Shown: one piece after another, positions 24,317-37,800 of the stretch
Position numbering within the stretch: the first letter of the stretch is position 1
Layout of the letters: each line of letters starts with the position of its first letter
Assembly (NCBI GenBank): GCA_012932295.1
Contig: JAAONU010000001.1
Location: 26,698,550 to 26,762,549 of the forward strand
Source: Cyclina sinensis
Taxonomy: Eukaryota > Mollusca > Bivalvia > Venerida > Veneridae
Reading direction: 5' to 3'
Length of the DNA: 64,000 nt
Program-made: the position numbers and the translations under genes
Notes under the pieces: model-generated
What the model was told of the DNA's origin: nothing
The model's input: only the letters and a program-made list of their open reading frames with translations
Database searches by the model: none

Positions 24317-24736
24317 GAATGTATATATTATATTTCCAGTCCTTTATTTTATTACAATGAGTTATGTTGATTGCCCTAATTTCAAGCAAAGTGAATCATG
24401 TTGTATCCAAATTGTGGACAACAAATCAGGTAAAGTTTTTGAAAAAAAAGGAGAAATAGTAAAAGTATTCATTCTTTCAAGTTATTTCAGTAGAGGGGCA
24501 GTATTAAAATGACACTCTCAGATGGGCCGATGATTGAAAATAAAGAAAATGTTTATACATTTAGAAATTCTAGCTGTAATTGTGAAGAAGATATCTAAAC
24601 TAAGTTACTGACTCATTTTTTGTTACAGAAAAACATCAAAATACAAAGTTTTACACACATTTATCAGTAAAAAGTTTACCCCGTTAGTCATGGGGTAGAT
24701 ACTTATATCATTAATTTGGACGAAATTTGAGAACTT

Positions 24737-24816
24737 GGCACTGTGGCTCAGTGGTGTAGATCGTCGCTCTATATTTTAGTGATCAAAAGGACATGGGTTT
24801 GAATCCTGGTAAAAGC
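24737..24816 (+). repeat. tRNA-derived SINE-like fragment
   Basis: Contains a pol III A box (TGGCTCAGTGG) and B box (GGGTTTGAATCC) about 50 bases apart. The fold is too mismatched for a working tRNA. It is followed by an A/T-rich tail. Confidence 0.5.
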
Positions 24817-25839
24817 AAAACTTTTTTTTTCAGTTTTCATGGTTTATAGAAGCATATATTGTTTTTTTCCATAGTATATTAACTTCTCTTAAATTTTAAA
24901 GAAAAAAAATCAGCTTAATTCTGTGAGTCAGTGCTGTAAGGAAAAGCTTTATGGGAACAGAATACAGAGATGTGATAAAATGGCAATTCTAAAATGCAAC
25001 GATATATAGTTTACAGGATAAATGGATGACTTGTAGTCTTGTGCTGTCTTTTTATATCGGTTAAGTAAGTTCAAGCAGTATTAGTGTTCTTTATGTTAAT
25101 AAAGATGTAACAAAATGATCTCTTATATTGATACAGACAAATGATAGATTTTGTTGTATGAAAAATAAGTTCAATACCCTGAATGCCAGATGTGCTAAGG
25201 ACAGAAATTACAAAACTGAGGTTTTTGTGTATAGACAATTTATGTAAATATTTTCTATCAAAGATGGCTCTTTGATTTTAGTCAGAACTTTCCTTTGCCA
25301 GTGATTGTTTCCAGTGAACAGAAGAATCATAATATACCTGTAAATAATGTAAAATCTTAGTTCACATATTAGTTGCAGTGGATGAGAATAGGAAAAGAAA
25401 TAGTAACAGGTTCTCTCATTCCCCCCCACACACCCCCACTTCTGAATCTGTGCCCGAGTAAGAAAATCACTTTATACCTAATTGTTTCATCACACCAAAG
25501 CATTCAGTTTTTCAGTTGTTTACTAAGGAATAACTGCCAAACAAAATGAAAAAAAAATTCTGTCACTAAATATGTACATGTGAAAATGCTCATAAAGGGT
25601 TCTAGTTTTCTACAACAAACATTATTTTTAATGCAACTTATGCTTCGCATCTGCTGACTACAAAATAATTATCTATATTAACTGTCACTTTGTAAATCTG
25701 CTTTGTAATGTTCTACTTAAAAATGAAGCCTTCTATATTCAGTATTTCCGACAAGCAGACATTTTATTTCGAACTATTATCTTTGCATATGTTTTGCAAT
25801 AGCTTTCTATACCTTTTTATACCTATATTGGATTTACTT
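24817..25839. other. No gene recognised
   Basis: AT-rich intergenic sequence with a C-rich patch (ccccccacacacccccac) at about 25421. There are no supported exons. Confidence 0.4.
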
Positions 25840-26420
25840 GTGTTGGTCGGTCTGTCCGTCCATCTTTTGTCCAGCTGGCCGGCCATCCGTAGACAAAATT
25901 TGTACGGACTATTTCTCATGAACTATTTCTCGGGTTTTAATAATGCTTTGCAAGAATCTTAAGTACCAAGCCTAGTTGTGCATATCTGTCATGTCCCACT
26001 CCAATGATTTTTCACTGAGTTATGGACCTTTGTTATTTTATTTACACATCAATTTGTCTGGACTGTTTCTCATCAACTTTTATTCAGATTTTGATAATAC
26101 TTTGCAAGAATCATAAGTGCCAAGCTTAAATATGCATGTTGTTGCTGCGTTCCACTGCCATGATTTTTCACCGAGTTATGGGCTTTTGATTCTTTTTTAA
26201 TACATGATTTTGTCCATGCTATTTCTCAGCAACTATTTGACACAATGTCAGATTTTAATAATACTTTTCAAGAATCATGGGTACTAAGTTTATTGTGAAT
26301 CCAATTGTTCTGTTCTAGTCCAGTTAATTTTCACTGAATTATGGCCATTTGATTTTTTTTTACATACAAAAGATAAGAAGTTATCCAGTGTAAGTTTTTA
26401 TGTGCTTTTTTCAACATTTA
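25840..26420 (+). repeat. Diverged tandem repeat, about 185-base unit
   Basis: Three copies share 'actatttctca.caactattt', 'ataatactttgcaagaatca', 'gtaccaagc' and 'atgatttttcactgagttat'. The stretch is preceded by 'ggtcggtctgtccgtccatc'. This is a typical non-coding bivalve-style repeat. Confidence 0.65.
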
Positions 26421-26507
26421 TTGGAGTATTATCAAACTTAGCCCAGATTTGCATGTTCTCATCATATAGTATTTTTAAAGATGTCTACTGATTTTTTTTG
26501 CGGATGG

Positions 26508-28297
26508 TTAAAGGTCATGTGACACGACTATAGCAACTTTGTCTATTCAAAATAATCATGATGTACTGATTAAAATGGTTTAATTGCGAAATTATGAAAA
26601 TTTTGCTTTTGATAAGAAAAAAAGTGTTTTTGATGATCGGCTATTTCCGTTTCGACATCGGTAGTTTCCGCTGCAATTTTTGGCTGTGACGTAGATTTAT
26701 CCCTACTGTCCCAGGCAGTAGTGCAGAATTACACTGATCATAACACATCCGTTTTTAAATGAAAAAATAACACTAAACCACAAGTGCAAGGAACACAATA
26801 AAGGCACACTTATAAAAAAAAACATGCTATAAATTGTAAATTAAATAAAACAATGTGATTACTTCTCGATTTTTATACGTAAATTCAAACATTGTGCCGG
26901 GAGAACGGTTTGTGTTTTTACCTTTGTAAATATTAAAAAATATTCCAATTTCTTCCATGTTGTGGTTCTATATAAAACTATCTCCTTCACGTTTTAACAT
27001 GCTGCGTAACCCTTCCCCACTTGACGTTTACGTCATAAACAAATTCTTTTTCATTTAAGTGTAGTAAAATTGAAGTGAATTTGGGTGATCTTATGTGTTA
27101 ACATTTGTTTCACTGGAATGGAAATTCACACTCAGTGTATTTTCACATTGGGATATTGTTTGAAAAAAATAATATGGCATGTCCATCAAGCAGAAATTTG
27201 TGTCTGCTTATAAATTAATATCCAATGAAATGTCAAAGATCCATAAATCACGCCTTATACTGTGGGATTTATGCAAATTAACCTGCCCAAATGGGACCCT
27301 TGTATATTCTGCATAGCTGTCAAAACAAGGCAATTAACTTTTTATGACCCAATCAATGATAAAGTTGAGACACATAGCAAAATTTTATGGCAAGTGATCT
27401 TACAAATTGATTGAATTACTTTTGATCAGTCAAACTTGTGAAAACATTATGTAATAGCTTGTTCCAATTAACATGTCTGAATGATTTTTAGTTAAGAAGC
27501 TTCCATGCAGATACATATTTTAATTAGATATGATTCCGACATAGTTTGAGGGCTTCTTCATATTATTTGTTCTTTGATCATTATTTGTTTTTTTAATGTT
27601 GAATGAATAAGCCCTCCCCCCACCCCCCAAAAAAAGATACTTACACGAAAGTAATCTTATACTGTGGGATTTATGCAAATTATACCACAGACAAATAAGC
27701 AACACATCACTGAAAAGAGAATGTTTAAATGGAAACAATCTCTCGATTGGAGTTAGTTAATCAAGTCTTCCAAAAAAACTGCATCGGATAAAAATAAGCA
27801 TGTTCAAAATCTTTTTGGATCAGTAACTTGAAAAATATCTCTAGATATTTTTACTGATGTATTCTTTTTATTCTATAACCCTAATTAAACTAGCCTCTAT
27901 ATAATATTGCTCATTGGCTTCGTAATTCCATCAAAATTTCAAATTATTTATTTTAAAAAATCTTCAATGTGTATTCACGATGTTAGCTTGACTTGTTGAA
28001 TTTTGTTTTTTTATTATATGCAGTCTACATTTTCACTTTTCATCATAATTTTTAAGATTTTGTTAACAATCTAGGCAGCTGTGTCAAGTGGCAAGAGATA
28101 AATGTGCGTCACTTCCGGTTTCGCTCGTGACAGATGCACCCGACCAAGTGCGTAAAATATGGATTTTAATTTGCTATAAAAACATCTTTAAGATGAAAAT
28201 TACCTGCGGATTTTTTTCAAAACTGTCATAGTAAGATATATAGTTTTCGCTCATATTAAAATTTCGAGGTCAAAAATTCGTGTCACATGACCTTTAA
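26508..28297. mobile_element. TTAA-flanked inverted-repeat element, non-autonomous (piggyBac-like or other TTAA user)
   Basis: TTAA occurs at 26508-26511 and 28294-28297. Directly inside are 16-bp perfect inverted ends (AGGTCATGTGACACGA). The 1,782-bp interior has no transposase-length frame. It carries GC-richer subterminal blocks ('cggtagtttccgctgcaa' on the left, 'cgtcacttccggtttcgctc' on the right) and an exact 27-bp direct repeat at 27254-27280 and 27656-27682. TTAA duplication is the hallmark of piggyBac-type insertion, but the ends do not show a piggyBac consensus that I can confirm. Confidence 0.6.
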
Positions 28298-28572
28298 GTT
28301 TTGTGTGTTTATCTATATGGCTGACTTAAACACCTGAGTTAACTTTCCACAGAAGTTTGAGTTTTGAAATTTTCAGCCGAATTTTTTTTATATCATTGCA
28401 GACAAACTATAAATGTAGAAACTGCAGTGTCAAGGTGGTATCTGGGCATAGTCATCACCTTTAGTGATAGCTCTAGTTTCAATTGAATATAGCTAGTAAG
28501 CCACGTTTATGATTTTCATCTTAATACAAATAAAATGACAGTTTCCAAATTTTCAGATTTTATCTATTTATT
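28298..28572. other. No gene recognised
   Basis: Short AT-rich spacer between the TTAA element and the AATAAA-bearing minisatellite. Confidence 0.35.
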
Positions 28573-28995
28573 CTTTAAACACTGTACAACAATTACTTAA
28601 TACAAGTTACATCATCTATTCTTTAAACACTGTACAACAATTACTTAAAACACATTTTATCATCTGTTTTTTTAACACTGTACAACAATTACATAATACA
28701 CATTTTATCATCTATTTATTCGTTAAACACTCTACAAAAATTACTTGATACTTTATCATTATTTATTCTTTAAACACTATACTACAATTACATTATACAT
28801 ATTTTATTATTTATTTATTCTTTAAACACTTTACTTCAGTTACTTAAAACATATTTTATTATCCATATATGTTTAAACACTATACAACAATTATATTATA
28901 CATATTTTATTATCTATTTATTCTTTTAACACTATACAACAATTGCTTAATACATACTTTATTATCCATATATTTTTTAAACATTTCTACAATTA
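28573..28995 (-). repeat. Minisatellite of about 50-base units, several carrying AATAAA on the minus strand
   Basis: About nine copies of 'ctttaaacactgtacaacaa' followed by 'ttactta.taca..ttttatcat'. On the minus strand several copies contain AATAAA. The stretch lies downstream of the candidate terminal exon at 30700-30776 in the minus direction, so it could supply redundant polyadenylation signals. That role is inference. Confidence 0.7.
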
Positions 28996-29780
28996 CCTAA
29001 GTCTAACTTAAATCCATTCAACATATGATAGCAAAGTTAAACTTTCAAAAATAGTCATCACTTCACTTCTTCCTCATTTCATTTACAGGACTTTAAGTAA
29101 GACAACAATAATGATTTTGCATGGATGAGTATCAATTACTTCCCAGTGTAGTACAACAAATGTTTATTTCATTTTTCAACCAGAAGGTCATACAAGGCAC
29201 ATACAAAAGTACACAATACATAATATTGCAGTAGTATATAAATACAAGTCATTGTACTAGATTCATACTAGTTACTGCAAATACCTATTCAATGTGGCTG
29301 ACAAGAAAAATGGTTCAAGTAAATACTGAATCATAAATGATATAAAGTGTACTATTTACTAGGCTTCTCTACATACATACATACATATCAAATCAAACAA
29401 AGTTCTCAAAATCTTTGAAAGCAGTGGACTTGCCCAGGATAAAACAGAGGTAACTTTTCTCTCCAAACCAGTTCCCATTTGTCAAAAATGTCATCCTGCA
29501 GTGTTGGGACTCTCTTACACATGTTATTACCAATGTTTTCACAGATTAACCATCACTCGTACATTTTCTTAACATTAAGACTATTTTCAAGCTGTTCTTA
29601 AACTTCACCTCATGCAAGCTCGCCAATGTCTCATTTTATATAATTTACTTGTAACTAAGTGCACCAAGTTCTGGCTTGTTCAAACACACTTTTATCTTGG
29701 GTATAGTCACTTTTTAATTCTGTGATATCTGCAATAAACAGATTTAATTTTTTGTCAAGGAGCACTCGAACAACTGGTCC
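28996..29780. other. Possible 3' UTR of the minus-strand array gene; no coding features
   Basis: AT-rich, with a (catacata)n patch near 29374. It would be the 3' UTR if polyadenylation occurs in the minisatellite at 28.6-29.0 kb. Confidence 0.25.
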
Positions 29781-29787
29781 CTCTAAG

Positions 29788-29932
29788 TCTAAGGTCTGGA
29801 GTCACTTTCTCTGGATCAAGGCCTGGAGTCATACTTCAGGTCAAGGTCTGGAGTCGCCCTTTGGATCACAGTCTCGAGTCACTTGTGGTCAAGGTCTGGA
29901 GTCACCTTCTGGTAAAGGTCTGTGTACACCAT
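29788..29932. repeat. Short minisatellite, about 22-28-base units
   Basis: Five or six copies of a 'ggtcaaggtctggagtcac' unit. It creates a spurious plus-strand frame. Confidence 0.7.
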
Positions 29933-30699
29933 CTGGCCTAGTTGATTCAATGAAAAGAGAACAGATGCAAGTGTAAAAACATGCTTTATAAAAGTGCATC
30001 AATTAAATTTTTTTATGTTTTTTTTTTATAGTTAAGCAATAATACTAGTAGTTGTGTAACGTCAAATTTAGCTTACTTAGGAATGTAGTGGTAATATTTT
30101 TACTTATACCTTTCAGAACAACTTTTATATTCTAGTGGTTAAGGTTACTGCCTTTTTAACTCTAAACATTTCAGTGATAGGACAAAGGTTCCAACCATGC
30201 CTCTGACCATCAAATCGTATAGTTTGGATGCTACATTTATTTTACAAAAGATGGGAGCCATGTTCTAACCCTTCCCAGTAAAGATGGTTATGTTAACTGC
30301 CTGCCTACTATTTTACAAATACTCGCGCTACAGTAACTATGAAAAGTCTTTTTTTCTAGATATAGTATTATGTCATAAAAGTCATTTCAGATTGTATTAG
30401 ATAGTATTACCTGCTTCAGTCTGAAGTTCAAATCTGTGCCCTGTCTTCAGTTAAGAATTCATTCATTTACAAGTCTATAGATAACTTCTTCAGAAGACTA
30501 CTGGCAAATGTGGTGAAAAACGACTATACACATCTGCAACATAGAAAACTGTTAAAACTTGATTCAGCTATACATCTTTTTACATAAATCCTTAGTATCA
30601 AAGACTGTTACAGTCATGCATATTTTACACCAACAAAAATGATAATGATTCTACAGTCTGACAAAAATGCTAAGTGAAACATCTAATGCTGCAGAGACT

Positions 30700-30776
30700 T
30701 CATGTTGCATGAAGTGATCCCTGATCATTTGCATCACTTGAGCCATTATCAGAAGGGCTTGCAAGGCTCTCGGCAC
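30700..30776 (-). CDS. Candidate terminal coding exon of the minus-strand cassette-array gene
   Basis: A pyrimidine-rich tract with a CTGAC branch-point match and the acceptor CCCCAAG|GT precede 77 bases. They encode AESLASPSDNGSSDANDQGS and then LHAT, with stop TGA at 30700-30702. The exon begins with GT, so it needs one upstream base. The array's 98-base A exons end with a single G in their best frame, giving SSLMEK-G-AES in phase. The Ser/Asp/Asn-rich composition is typical of a flexible or cytoplasmic tail. The protein family is unknown. Confidence 0.5.
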
Positions 30777-31381
30777 CTTGGGGCAATGTCAGAAGAGTAA
30801 TGTGGTTGAGACAGAACGAAAACGTTCATTTTGAACTAATAAAAATCAACATTCTTAAACATAAATCACATGCTGAAACAAAAAGCAAAACTGTCAACAT
30901 AACAAAAACCTTAAAAAATTACATGATAATAAAGCAAATATTTTATCTATACACATTTTTCCATGAGACTGGATGCTGCTTCCTTCAACCTCTTCCAGAA
31001 ATACAGGATGGTGTATGAAAATAAAAACAATACAGCAGTACCACCTATCACAATTTAAGTTATAATAAGACAAAGGACACTTTAAAACTTGGAACAAAAA
31101 TCTTATCTCAGACCTGATCTTACCTCAAACTCTGCCCGGGAAAAATAAGAGGTAACTTTTCTCTGCAATGTTGTGATTATACAAAAAAAGAAAACACTAA
31201 CAAACACAATACCAGAAACAAATGCAAAATTAGAACATAACAAATTAACAGTAACTTGAAAATAAACAACATGCTAACAAATAACATTAACAAATGAACA
31301 AAGTAACTCTAAACAGAAACAACAACAACATCAAATTTTATAAACTACATGCTGAATTAAGAAAATATTTTATTTACACAC

Positions 31382-31479
31382 CTTGTTTCAGGAGACTTGA
31401 GAATGCATTCCTTCTTTCCCCAACCTCATCCAGACAAACAGGCTGGTATATGAAATTAAAAATAATACAGCAGAACCAC
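31382..31479 (-). CDS. Representative 98-nt cassette exon, first open unit next to the terminal exon
   Basis: Acceptor GATAG|G, donor AACAAG|GTGTGT. In the frame that fits the terminal exon it encodes WFCCIIFNFIYQPVC, a short hydrophobic, Cys-rich run, followed by LDEVGERRNAFSSLLKQ. It ends on one base. It is intermediate between A and B types. Expression is not known. Confidence 0.35.
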
Positions 31480-31541
31480 CTATCAAAAATTAACCTATAA
31501 TAAGACAAAAAACACTTTAAAACTTGGAACAAGAAGCTTAC

Positions 31542-31570
31542 CTGAAACCTAATCTTACCTCAAACCTTAC
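31542..31570 (-). CDS. Representative 29-nt micro-exon paired with the cassette at 31382-31479
   Basis: Bounded by CAACAG| and CAG|GTAAGC. It encodes VRFEVRLGF plus two bases that complete an arginine with the next cassette. Inside it are two further AG|GTAAG donor-like sites. The intron to the cassette is 62 nt, near the minimum for animals. Confidence 0.28.
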
Positions 31571-31785
31571 CTGTTGTGATTATACAGAAAAACTGAAAAA
31601 CACTAACAAACCAATACCAGAAACAAATGCAAATTAGAAAATAACAAATTAACAGTAACTTGAAAATAAACAACATGCTAACAAATAACATTAACAAATG
31701 AACAAAGTAACTCTAAACAGAAACAACAACAACATCAACTTTTATAAACTATATGCTGAATAAAGAAAATATTTTATAGACACAC

Positions 31786-31883
31786 CTTGTTCCAGCAGTC
31801 TTGAGGACGCATTCGTTCTTTCCTCAATCTCATCAAGACACGCATGATGGTTTATGAAAATAAAAATAATACAGCAGTATCAC
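31786..31883 (-). pseudogene. Representative B-type cassette (stop at first codon)
   Basis: Same length and borders as the A cassettes, with donor AACAAG|GTGTGT. In the terminal-exon frame the first full codon is TGA (31880-31882). The rest is open and related to A: YCCIIFIFINHHACLEEVEE. All B copies I looked at share the TGA. It is either dead or a deliberate truncating ('poison' or soluble-form) cassette. Confidence 0.4.
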
Positions 31884-34800
31884 CTCTCAAAAATTTAGCT
31901 ATAATAAGACAAAATACACTTTTTAACTTAGAACAAGAAGCTTACCTGAGATCTGATCTTACCTCAAACCTTACCTGTTGTAATTATATAATAAAACAAA
32001 ACAAAGCAAATAATAGAAACTCACTAACAAACCCAATACCAGAAACAAAATGCAAAATTAGAACATAACAAATTAAACACTACATTGACAATAAAGCACA
32101 TGTAAACAAACAACATTAACAAAATAAAAAAGTAACACTAAACTGAAACAACAACATCTTTAATTAATTTAACTTTTCAAAACTACATGCTGAATAAAAA
32201 CAAAAAATATCTACCCACATTTTTAAATGAGACTGGATTCTGCATTGCTGCTTCCTTCAACCTCTTCCAGACACAAAGGTTGGTACATGAAAATAAAAAC
32301 AATACAGCAGTACTACCTATCAAAAAATAAGCTATAATAAGACAAAAGACACTTTTAAACTTGGAACAAGAAGCTTACCTGAAACCTGATCTTACCTCAC
32401 ACCTTACCTGTTGTGATTTTACAAAAAAGAAAAACTGAAAAACACTAACAAACACAATACCAGAAACAAATGCAACATTAGAACATAACAAATTAACAGT
32501 AACTTGAAAATAAACAACATGCTAACAAATAACATTAATAAATGAACAAAGCAACTCTAAACAGAAACAATAACATCAACTTTTATAAACTACATGCTGC
32601 ATAAAGAAAATATTTTATAGACACACCTTGTTCCAGGAATCTTGAGGGTGCACTCGTTCTTTCCTCAACCTCTTCAAGACACGCATGATGGTTTATGAAA
32701 ATAAAAATAATACAGCAGTATCACCTCTCAAAAATTTAGCTATAATAAGACAAAATACACTTTTTAACTTGGAACAAGAAGCTTACCTGAGATCTGATCT
32801 TACCTCAAACCTTACCTGTTGAATTTATATAATAAAACAAAACAAAGCAAATAATAGAAACTCACTAACAAACCCAATACCAGAAACAAAATGCAAAATT
32901 AGAACATAACAAATTAACACTAACTTGACAATAAAGCACATGTAAACAAACAACATTAAAAAAATAAAAAAGTAACTCTAAACAGAAACAACAACATCTT
33001 TAATAAATTTAACTTTTTAAAACTACATGCTGAATAAAAACAAAAAATATCTACACACGTTTTTCCATGAGACTGGATGCTGCATTGCTGCTTCCTTCAA
33101 CCTCTTCCAGACACAAAGGATGGTATATGAAAATAAAAACAATACAGCAGTACCACCTATCAAAACATAAGCTATAATAAGACAAAAGGCACTTTTAAAC
33201 TTGAAACAAGAAGCTTAGCTGAAACCTGATCTTACCTCAAACCTTACCTGTTGTGATTATATCAAAAAAGAAAACCGAAAACACTAACAAGACAAATACC
33301 AGAAACAAAATGCAAAATTAGAACATAACAAATTAACAGTAACTAGACAATAAATCACATGCGAACAAAAATATTAACAAATGAACAAAGTAACTCTAAA
33401 CAGAAACAACATCTTTAGCTTTTAGAAACTACATGCTGAATAAAAATAAAATATCTACCCACCCTTTTCCATGAGACTGGATGCTGCATTGCTGCTTCCT
33501 TCAACCTTTTCCAGACATACAGGATGGTATATGAAAATAAAAATAATACAGCAGTACCACCTATCAAAATTTAAGCTAAATTAAGACAAAAGACACTTTT
33601 AAACTTGGAACAAGAAGCTTACCTGAAACCTGATCTTACCTCAAACCTTACCTGTTGTGATTATTCAAAAAAAGAAACTGAAAAATACTAACAAACACAA
33701 TACCAGAAACAAATGCAAAATTAGAACTTAACAAATTAATAGTAACTTGAAAATAAACAAAATGCTAACAAATAACATTAACAAATGAACAAAGTAGCTC
33801 TAAACAGAAACAACAACAACATCAACTTTTATAAACTATATGCTGAATAAAGAAAATATTTTATAGAAACACCTTGTTCCAGCAGACTTGAGGACACATT
33901 CGTTCTTTCCTCAACCTCTTCAAGACACGCATGATGGTTTATGAAAATAAAAATAATACAGCAGTATCACCTCTCAAAAATTTAGCTATAATAAGACAAA
34001 ATACACTTTTTAACTTGGAACAAGAACCTTACTTGAGATCAGCTCTTACCTCAAACCTTACCGGTTGTAATTTTATAATAAAACAAAACAAAGCAAATAA
34101 TAGAAACTCACTAACAAACCCAATACCAGAAACAAAATGCAAAATTAGAACATAACAAATTAAACACTAACTTGACAATAAAGCACATGTAAACAAACAT
34201 CATTAACAAAATAAAAAAGTAACTTTAAACAGTAACAACAACATCTTTAATAAATTTAACTTTTAAAACTACATGCTGAATAAAAACAAAAAATATCTAC
34301 CCACGTTTTTCCATGAGACTGGATGCTGCATTGCTGCTTCCTTCAACCTCTTCCAGACACAAAGGATGGTATATGAAAATAAAAACAATACAGCAGTACC
34401 ACCTATCAAAAAATAAGCTATAATAAGACAAAAGACACTTTTAAACTTGGAACAAGAAGCTAACCTGAAACCTGATCTTACCTCAAACCTTACCTGTTGT
34501 GATTATACAAAAAAGGAAAACTGAAAAACACTTACAAACACAATACCAGAAACAAATGCAAAATTAGAACATAACAAATTAACAGTAACTTGAAAATAAA
34601 CAACATGCTTACAAATAACATTAACAAATGAACAAAGTAACTCTAAACAGAAACAACAACAACATCAACTTTTATAAACTACATGCTGCATAAAGAAAAT
34701 ATTTTATAGACACACCTTGTTCCAGTAATCTTGAAGGTGCACTCGTTCTTTCCCCAACCTCTTGAAGACACGCGTGATGGTTTATGAAAATAAAAATAAT

Positions 34801-37800
34801 ACAGCAGTATCACCTCTCAAAAATTTAGCTATAATAAGACAAAATACACTTTTTAACTTGGAACAAGAAGCTTACCTGAGATCTGATCTTACCTCAAACC
34901 TTACCTGTTGTAATTATATAATAAAACAAAACAAAGCAAATAATAAAAAGTCACTAACAAACCCAATACCAGAAACAAAATGCAAAATTAGAACATAACA
35001 AATTAAACACTAACTTGACAATAAAGCACATGTAAACAAACAACGTTAACAAAATAAAAAAGTAACTCTAAACAGAAACAACAACATCTTTAATAAATTT
35101 AACTTTTTAAAACTACATGCTGAAAAAAAAAAAAAATATCTACCCACCTTTTTCCATGAGACTGGATGCTGCATTGCTGCTTCCTTCAACCTCTTCCAGA
35201 CACAAAGGATGGTATATGAAAATAGAAATAATACAGCAGTACCACCTATCCAAAAATAAGCTATAATAAGACAAAAGACACTTTTAAACTTGGAACAAGA
35301 AGCTAACCTGAAACCTGATCTTACCTCAAACCTTACCTGTTGTGATTATACAAAAAAGGAAAACTGAAAAACACTAACAAACACAATACCAGAAACAAAT
35401 GCAAAATTAGAACATAACAAATTAACAGTAACTTGAAAATAAACAACATGCTAACAAATAACATTAACAAATGAACAAAGTAACTCTAAACAGAAACAAC
35501 AACAACATCAACTTTTATAAACTATATGCTGAATAAAGAAAATATTTTATAGACACACCTTGTTCCAGCAGTCTTGAGGACGCATTCGTTCTTTCCTTAA
35601 TCTCATCAAGACACGCATGATGGTTTATGAAAATAAAAATAATACAGCAGTATCACCTCTCAAAAATTTAGCTATAATAAGACAAAATACACTTTTTAAC
35701 TTAGAACAAGAAGCTTACCTGAGATCTGATCTTACCTCAAACGTTACCTGTTGTAATTATATAATAAAACAAAACAAAGCAAATAATAGAAACTCACTAA
35801 CAAACCCAATACCAGAAACAAAATGCAAAATTAGAACATAACAAATTAATAGTAACTTGAAAATAAACAAAATGCTAACAAATAACATTAACAAATGAAC
35901 AAAGTAGCTCTAAACAGAAACAACAACAACATCAACTTTTATAAACTATATGCTGAATAAAGAAAATATTTTATAGAAACACCTTGTTCCAGCAGACTTG
36001 AGGACACATTCGTTCTTTCCTCAACCTCTTCAAGACACGCATGATGGTTTATGAAAATAAAAATAATACAGCAGTATCACCTCTCAAAAATTTAGCTATA
36101 ATAAGACAAAATACACTTTTTAACTTGGAACAAGAACCTTACTTGAGATCAGCTCTTACCTCAAACCTTACCTGTTGTAATTTTATAATAAAACAAAACA
36201 AAGCAAATAATAGAAACTCACTAACAAACCCAATACCAGAAACAAAATGCAAAATTAGAACATAACAAATTAAACACTAACTTGACAATAAAGCACATGT
36301 AAACAAACATCATTAACAAAATAAAAAAGTAACTTTAAACAGTAACAACAACATCTTTAATAAATTTAACTTTTAAAACTACATGTTGAATAAAAACAAA
36401 AAATATCTACCCACGTTTTTCCATGAGACTGGATGCTGCATTGCTGCTTCCTTCAACCTCTTCCAGACACAAAGGATGGTATATGAAAATAAAAACAATA
36501 CAGCAGTACCACCTATCAAAAAATAAGCTATAATAAGACAAAAGACACTTTTAAACTTGGAACAAGAAGCTAACCTGAAACCTGATCTTACCTCAAACCT
36601 TACCTGTTGTGATTATACAAAAAAGGAAAACTGAAAAACACTTACAAACACAATACCAGAAACAAATGCAAAATTAGAACATAACAAATTAACAGTAACT
36701 TGAAAATAAACAACATGCTTACAAATAACATTAACAAATGAACAAAGTAACTCTAAACAGAAACAACAACAACATCAACTTTTATAAACTACATGCTGCA
36801 TAAAGAAAATATTTTATAGACACACCTTGTTCCAGTAATCTTGAAGGTGCACTCGTTCTTTCCCCGACCTCTTGAAGACACGCGTGATGGTTTATGAAAA
36901 TAAAAATAATACAGCAGTATCACCTCTCAAAAATTTAGCTATAATAAGACAAAATACACTTTTTAACTTGGAACAAGAAGCTTACCTGAGATCTGATCTT
37001 ACCTCAAACCTTACCTGTTGTAATTATATAATAAAACAAAACAAAGCAAATAATAAAAAGTCACTAACAAACCCAATACCAGAAACAAAATGCAAAATTA
37101 GAACATAACAAATTAAACACTAACTTGACAATAAAGCACATGTAAACAAACAACGTTAACAAAATAAAAAAGTAACTCTAAACAGAAACAACAACATCTT
37201 TAATAAATTTAACTTTTTAAAACTACATGCTGAAAAAAAACAAAAAATATCTACCCACCTTTTTCCATGAGACTGGATGCTGCATTGCTGCTTCCTTCAA
37301 CCTCTTCCAGACACAAAGGATGGTATATGAAAATAGAAATAATACAGCAGTACCACCTATCCAAAAATAAGCTATAATAAGACAAAAGACACTTTTAAAC
37401 TTGGAACAAGAAGCTAACCTGAAACCTGATCTTACCTCAAACCTTACCTGTTGTGATTATACAAAAAAGGAAAACTGAAAAACACTAACAAACACAATAC
37501 CAGAAACAAATGCAAAATTAGAACATAACAAATTAACAGTAACTTGAAAATAAACAACATGCTAACAAATAACATTAACAAATGAACAAAGTAACTCTAA
37601 ACAGAAACAACAACAACATCAACTTTTATAAACTATATGCTGAATAAAGAAAATATTTTATAGACACACCTTGTTCCAGCAGTCTTGAGGACGCATTCGT
37701 TCTTTCCTCAATCTCATCAAGACACGCATGATGGTTTATGAAAATAAAAATAATACAGCAGTATCACCTCTCAAAAATTTAGCTATAATAAGACAAAATA

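Noticed and set aside
24737..24816. Working tRNA gene
   Set aside because: The pol III boxes are good, but the D and acceptor stems do not pair. Kept only as a SINE-like fragment.
29722..29976. 84-codon plus-strand frame with repeated GLESP
   Set aside because: Made by the minisatellite at 29788-29932.
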